Below the pieces are notes generated by a model. It had not been told where the DNA came from. It did not search any database and was given only the letters and a program-made list of their open reading frames with translations. This document shows, in pieces, positions 62,192 to 64,000 of a DNA stretch of 64,000 nt. The stretch is from Algoriphagus zhangzhouensis (GTDB lineage: Bacteria; Bacteroidota; Bacteroidia; Cytophagales; Cyclobacteriaceae). The translations under genes and the position numbers were made by a program. Position 1 is the stretch's first letter. The number at the start of each line of letters is the position of its first letter. Where the stretch lies: contig NZ_FRXN01000003.1 of the NCBI RefSeq assembly GCF_900148515.1, forward strand, positions 414,757-478,756, given 5' to 3'.

Positions 62192-62210
62192 ACGCAAAAA
62201 AAACGCAAAT
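62192..62210. repeat. Candidate integrase arm site, right end
   Basis: ACGCAAAAAAAACGCAAAT, 18 of 19 identical to 43773-43791, 36 bp inside the right repeat. Supports an arm-type recombinase binding role. Confidence 0.6.
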
Positions 62211-62246
62211 CGCTTCCGCTCTCAGGCTCAACAACCTGATTATCAG

Positions 62247-62315
62247 TAGCTCAGCTGGTTAGAGCACATGACTGTTAATCATGGGGTCCTTGGTTCGAGC
62301 CCAAGAGGGGGAGCT
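62247..62315 (+). repeat. Right attachment site (attR), partial tRNA-Asn copy
   Basis: Exact 69-bp copy of the tRNA from position 8 to just past the discriminator. The bases before it (TTATCAG) cannot pair with the 3' acceptor strand, so this is not a functional tRNA. It marks the right end of the island. Confidence 0.95.
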
Positions 62316-62322
62316 GTCCAAA

Positions 62323-62352
62323 GCCTTCAGATTCATTTCTGAGGGCTTTTTT
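62323..62352 (+). terminator. Displaced native tRNA-Asn terminator
   Basis: A 9-bp stem GCCTTCAGA/TCTGAGGGC with loop TTCATT and six T. It was presumably the original tRNA terminator before insertion of the island. Confidence 0.88.
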
Positions 62353-62439
62353 GTTTTTAAACGCTATTTAATGGGCGAGAAGCCTGTCCCGATGAAGAAG
62401 CAAAGCGGATGAAATCGGGAAGCCCAAAATAGGGAGCAT

Positions 62440-62467
62440 AAGCCAACAGAAATGAGTGGCTTTTTTT
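62440..62467 (+). terminator. Second hairpin with T-tract downstream of attR
   Basis: AAGCCA/TGGCTT stem with an 11-nt loop and seven T. It is preceded by a TCCCGAT/ATCGGGA inverted repeat (near 62377-62420). Confidence 0.65.
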
Positions 62468-62536
62468 GTTTTTAATGGTTTAAGTTAACTAGTATTACTT
62501 AATTTACTTTTAGTTTTCAGACTTACCATTCCACCA

Positions 62537-63325
62537 ATGAACACCTTCACCCTCCTCTTTGCTCTTTTTCTTTTATGTATGTTGGGTTGGGTGATCTATA
62601 ACTCCAAAGTCAAAAAAAGTGGTTTTGAAGTTCCCGAAGTTTTTCCTGCTGATTGGAGAGCTTTTCTTCTGGACAAAGTCCATTTCTATAAAGAATTGTC
62701 AGATAGTGATAGATTGGTCTTTGAAAATGATGTTCAACGATTCCTGAAGCGCATCAAAATAACCGGAATCAAAACTACTGTCAGTGACGAGGACAGATTG
62801 TTGGTAGCCAGTAGTGCTGTGATTCCTATTTTCAGATTTCCAGAGTGGGAATACAAAACCTTGGTCGAAGTCCTTTTATATCCAGATCATTTTTCTGAAG
62901 ACTTCAATTTTTCAGAAGGAGAGAGAAACATTGCAGGAATGGCAGGAAGCGGCGGCATGATGAGTAATCTGGTCATTTTCTCCAAACCGGCACTTTGGCA
63001 GGGATTTGAAAACAAGACCGACAAACACAATGTGGGAATCCATGAGTTTGTTCACCTTTTTGACAAGCAAGACGGTGAGGTGGATGGAATTCCTTCGATT
63101 TACTTGAAACATCAGTTTGTCCTTCCTTGGATGCAACTTATCAAAAAGAACACCGAAGAAATGCTGGAGGGCAAAAGTGATATTTATGTTTATGGAGCCA
63201 CGAACCCTCAGGAATTTTTAGCGGTAACGAGTGAATATTTCTTTGAACAACCCCATTTATTCAAAGAAAAGCATCCTGAATTATACAAGGTGCTTTCTTC
63301 AGTTTTTCATACGGATTTAGCCTAG
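62537..63325 (+). CDS. M90-family (MtfA-like) zinc peptidase
   Basis: A 262-residue protein with an N-terminal membrane helix (residues about 4-20) followed by a cytoplasmic zinc-peptidase domain. The motif GIHEFVHLFDKQDGEVDGIP (near residues 168-187) carries HExxH, and a downstream glutamate in QEFLAVTSEYFFEQP completes the site. MtfA in E. coli binds the glucose-PTS repressor Mlc, but the role in Bacteroidota is unknown. It is the first chromosomal gene after the island, with a clear own start at ATG 62537. Confidence 0.88.
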   Translation: MNTFTLLFALFLLCMLGWVIYNSKVKKSGFEVPEVFPADWRAFLLDKVHFYKELSDSDRLVFENDVQRFLKRIKITGIKTTVSDEDRLLVASSAVIPIFRFPEWEYKTLVEVLLYPDHFSEDFNFSEGERNIAGMAGSGGMMSNLVIFSKPALWQGFENKTDKHNVGIHEFVHLFDKQDGEVDGIPSIYLKHQFVLPWMQLIKKNTEEMLEGKSDIYVYGATNPQEFLAVTSEYFFEQPHLFKEKHPELYKVLSSVFHTDLA

Positions 63326-63456
63326 GCAATTGTACAAAGTACCAAGTCTTTCAGCTTTCAGACTTTTTCCTTCTAAATTCCTGATCCCTGACCACTGCGA
63401 CTGCTCACTGATTTTCAGCTTTCTAACTTTATACTTCTGACTTCCTGACCACTGTT
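63326..63456. repeat. Low-complexity repeated CTGACCACT tract
   Basis: Non-coding stretch with several near-copies of CTGACCACT and TTTCAGCTTTC, between two convergent genes. Possibly a decayed tandem array; no hairpin or T-tract stands out. Confidence 0.5.
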
Positions 63457-64000
63457 TCACTGACCACTTACTACCGCTTCCTCTCCAGCAATCTTATCTA
63501 CTACCAAAGCGATTGCTCCATCTCCTGTGACATTACATGCGGTTCCAAAACTATCCATCGCGATATACAAAGCAATCATCAAACCGATCATTTCTTCATT
63601 AAAGCCTAACATTGCCTGAAGCACTCCAATAGCTGCCATAATCGCTCCTCCCGGTACCCCGGGTGCCGCAACCATCGCAATACCCAACATAAAAATAAAG
63701 CCCGCGAACATCGCGAAATCAAATGGCATCTCATTCAATATCATCAAAGCCATAGCACAAGCAGTGATTTTCATGATGCTTCCTGAGAGGTGAATAGTGG
63801 CACAAAGAGGAATTACAAACCCAGCTACTTTCTCGGAAACCCCATTCTTTTCCGCTTGTTCCAATGTCACAGGAATGGTGGCCGCTGAAGACTGGGTTCC
63901 CAAAGCCGTAAAATAGGCCGGAAGCATATTTAATAGGAGTTTTACCGGATTTTTCTTGACGATAGTTCCGGCAATCACATACTGCAAAATCAGCAAAAGG
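63457..64000 (-). CDS. Dicarboxylate/amino acid:cation symporter (DAACS), partial
   Basis: The C-terminal 180 residues of a glutamate/dicarboxylate symporter, running off the right window edge. Characteristic pieces: ALGTQSSAATIPVTLE (serine-rich HP1 loop), SGSIMK, APGVPGGAIMAAI (HP2) and MDSFGTACNVTGDGAIALVVDK. The N-terminal transmembrane half is outside the window. The direction is toward the M90 gene. Confidence 0.92.
   Translation of the reverse strand, partial: LLLILQYVIAGTIVKKNPVKLLLNMLPAYFTALGTQSSAATIPVTLEQAEKNGVSEKVAGFVIPLCATIHLSGSIMKITACAMALMILNEMPFDFAMFAGFIFMLGIAMVAAPGVPGGAIMAAIGVLQAMLGFNEEMIGLMIALYIAMDSFGTACNVTGDGAIALVVDKIAGEEAVVSGQ

Larger units (their letters stand above)
43591..62315 (+). 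mobile_element. 18.7-kb integrative genomic island in tRNA-Asn (defence cargo)
   Basis: Bounded by exact 69-bp direct repeats of the tRNA 3' part (43591-43659 and 62247-62315). The distance between repeat starts is 18,656 bp. A tyrosine recombinase is the first gene, pointing inward. Contents: UDG-fold protein, type I R-M with four extra genes between hsdS and hsdR, helicase-like protein, BRO-N remnant, phage-like ATPase, DUF3871 and RadC/JAB proteins. No relaxase, type IV secretion, capsid or terminase gene is seen, so it probably depends on a helper or natural uptake for transfer. The G+C of the cargo looks visibly higher than the flanks; not measured. Confidence 0.93.

Noticed and set aside
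62240..62313. A second functional tRNA-Asn gene
   Set aside because: The first seven bases (TTATCAG) cannot pair with the 3' acceptor strand AGGGGGA and no promoter is seen. It is an attR fragment.
43591..62315. Prophage
   Set aside because: ATPase, DUF3871, RadC and BRO-N are phage-like, but no capsid, portal, terminase, tail or lysis genes exist.
43591..62315. Integrative conjugative element
   Set aside because: No relaxase, coupling protein or tra-type genes are visible in the 18.7 kb.
1..64000. CRISPR array
   Set aside because: No regularly spaced short direct repeats were seen in any gap, and no cas genes are present.

Overview
The window looks like chromosome from a marine or aquatic Bacteroidota bacterium, most likely Cyclobacteriaceae (Algoriphagus-like). 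This is judged from gene content only: a PorU2/PorV2-type T9SS pair, a BlaI/M56 pair, a CtlX-type hydrolase, a DUF2027-Smr protein, a Bacteroidota TamB, and promoters of the TTTG-N19/20-TAnnTTTG type. No database search was possible, so species-level naming is not supported.

Positions 1-43.5 kb are ordinary chromosome. In order: a truncated M56 (BlaR1-like) gene with its BlaI-type repressor and two perfect operators lying on the promoter; a GH63-like glucosidase and rnhB; a leftward cluster tsaD-smpB-(degenerate NlpC/P60)-HNH; rightward tamB, photolyase, Smr protein and an unknown protein; a leftward PLP enzyme (metB-like); a VTT membrane protein; the large T9SS pair porV2-porU2; PadR plus a PspC-domain protein; an MBL/beta-CASP protein and a lipoprotein; an ECF sigma / anti-sigma-like / paired outer-membrane protein / DUF4097 run; a ferredoxin reductase-like protein; purB; ctlX; a palindrome-rich 850-bp gap; and a three-gene leftward operon (Gfo/Idh, 2Fe-2S, molybdopterin subunit).

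Positions 43591-62315 are an 18.7-kb genomic island inserted in a tRNA-Asn(GTT) gene. The left end keeps a complete tRNA fed by its native promoter. A 69-bp exact copy of the tRNA 3' part marks the right end. A tyrosine recombinase is next to the left end. A near-identical 19-bp tandem-octamer motif lies just inside both ends and may be the recombinase arm site. The island brings its own tRNA terminator. I see no relaxase, conjugation or virion genes. Cargo: a UDG-fold protein; a type I restriction-modification system whose hsdMS and hsdR are separated by a DUF3800 protein, a small possible nuclease, a DUF262/HNH (GmrSD-like) protein and a multi-spanning membrane protein; a terminator-like hairpin directly before hsdR; a 673-residue helicase-like protein whose P-loop lacks the lysine; a possible pseudoknot RNA; a decayed BRO-N gene between two look-alike hairpins; and a phage-like module (RecA/Sak4-like ATPase, DUF3871, RadC/JAB). 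The cargo reads as anti-phage defence plus element maintenance.

After the island the chromosome resumes with the native tRNA terminator, an M90 (MtfA-like) peptidase and a dicarboxylate/cation symporter running off the right end. The most promising candidates for new biology are the four-gene insert between hsdS and hsdR, the lysine-less helicase-like gene with the RNA fold behind it, and the hairpin that could delay hsdR expression.
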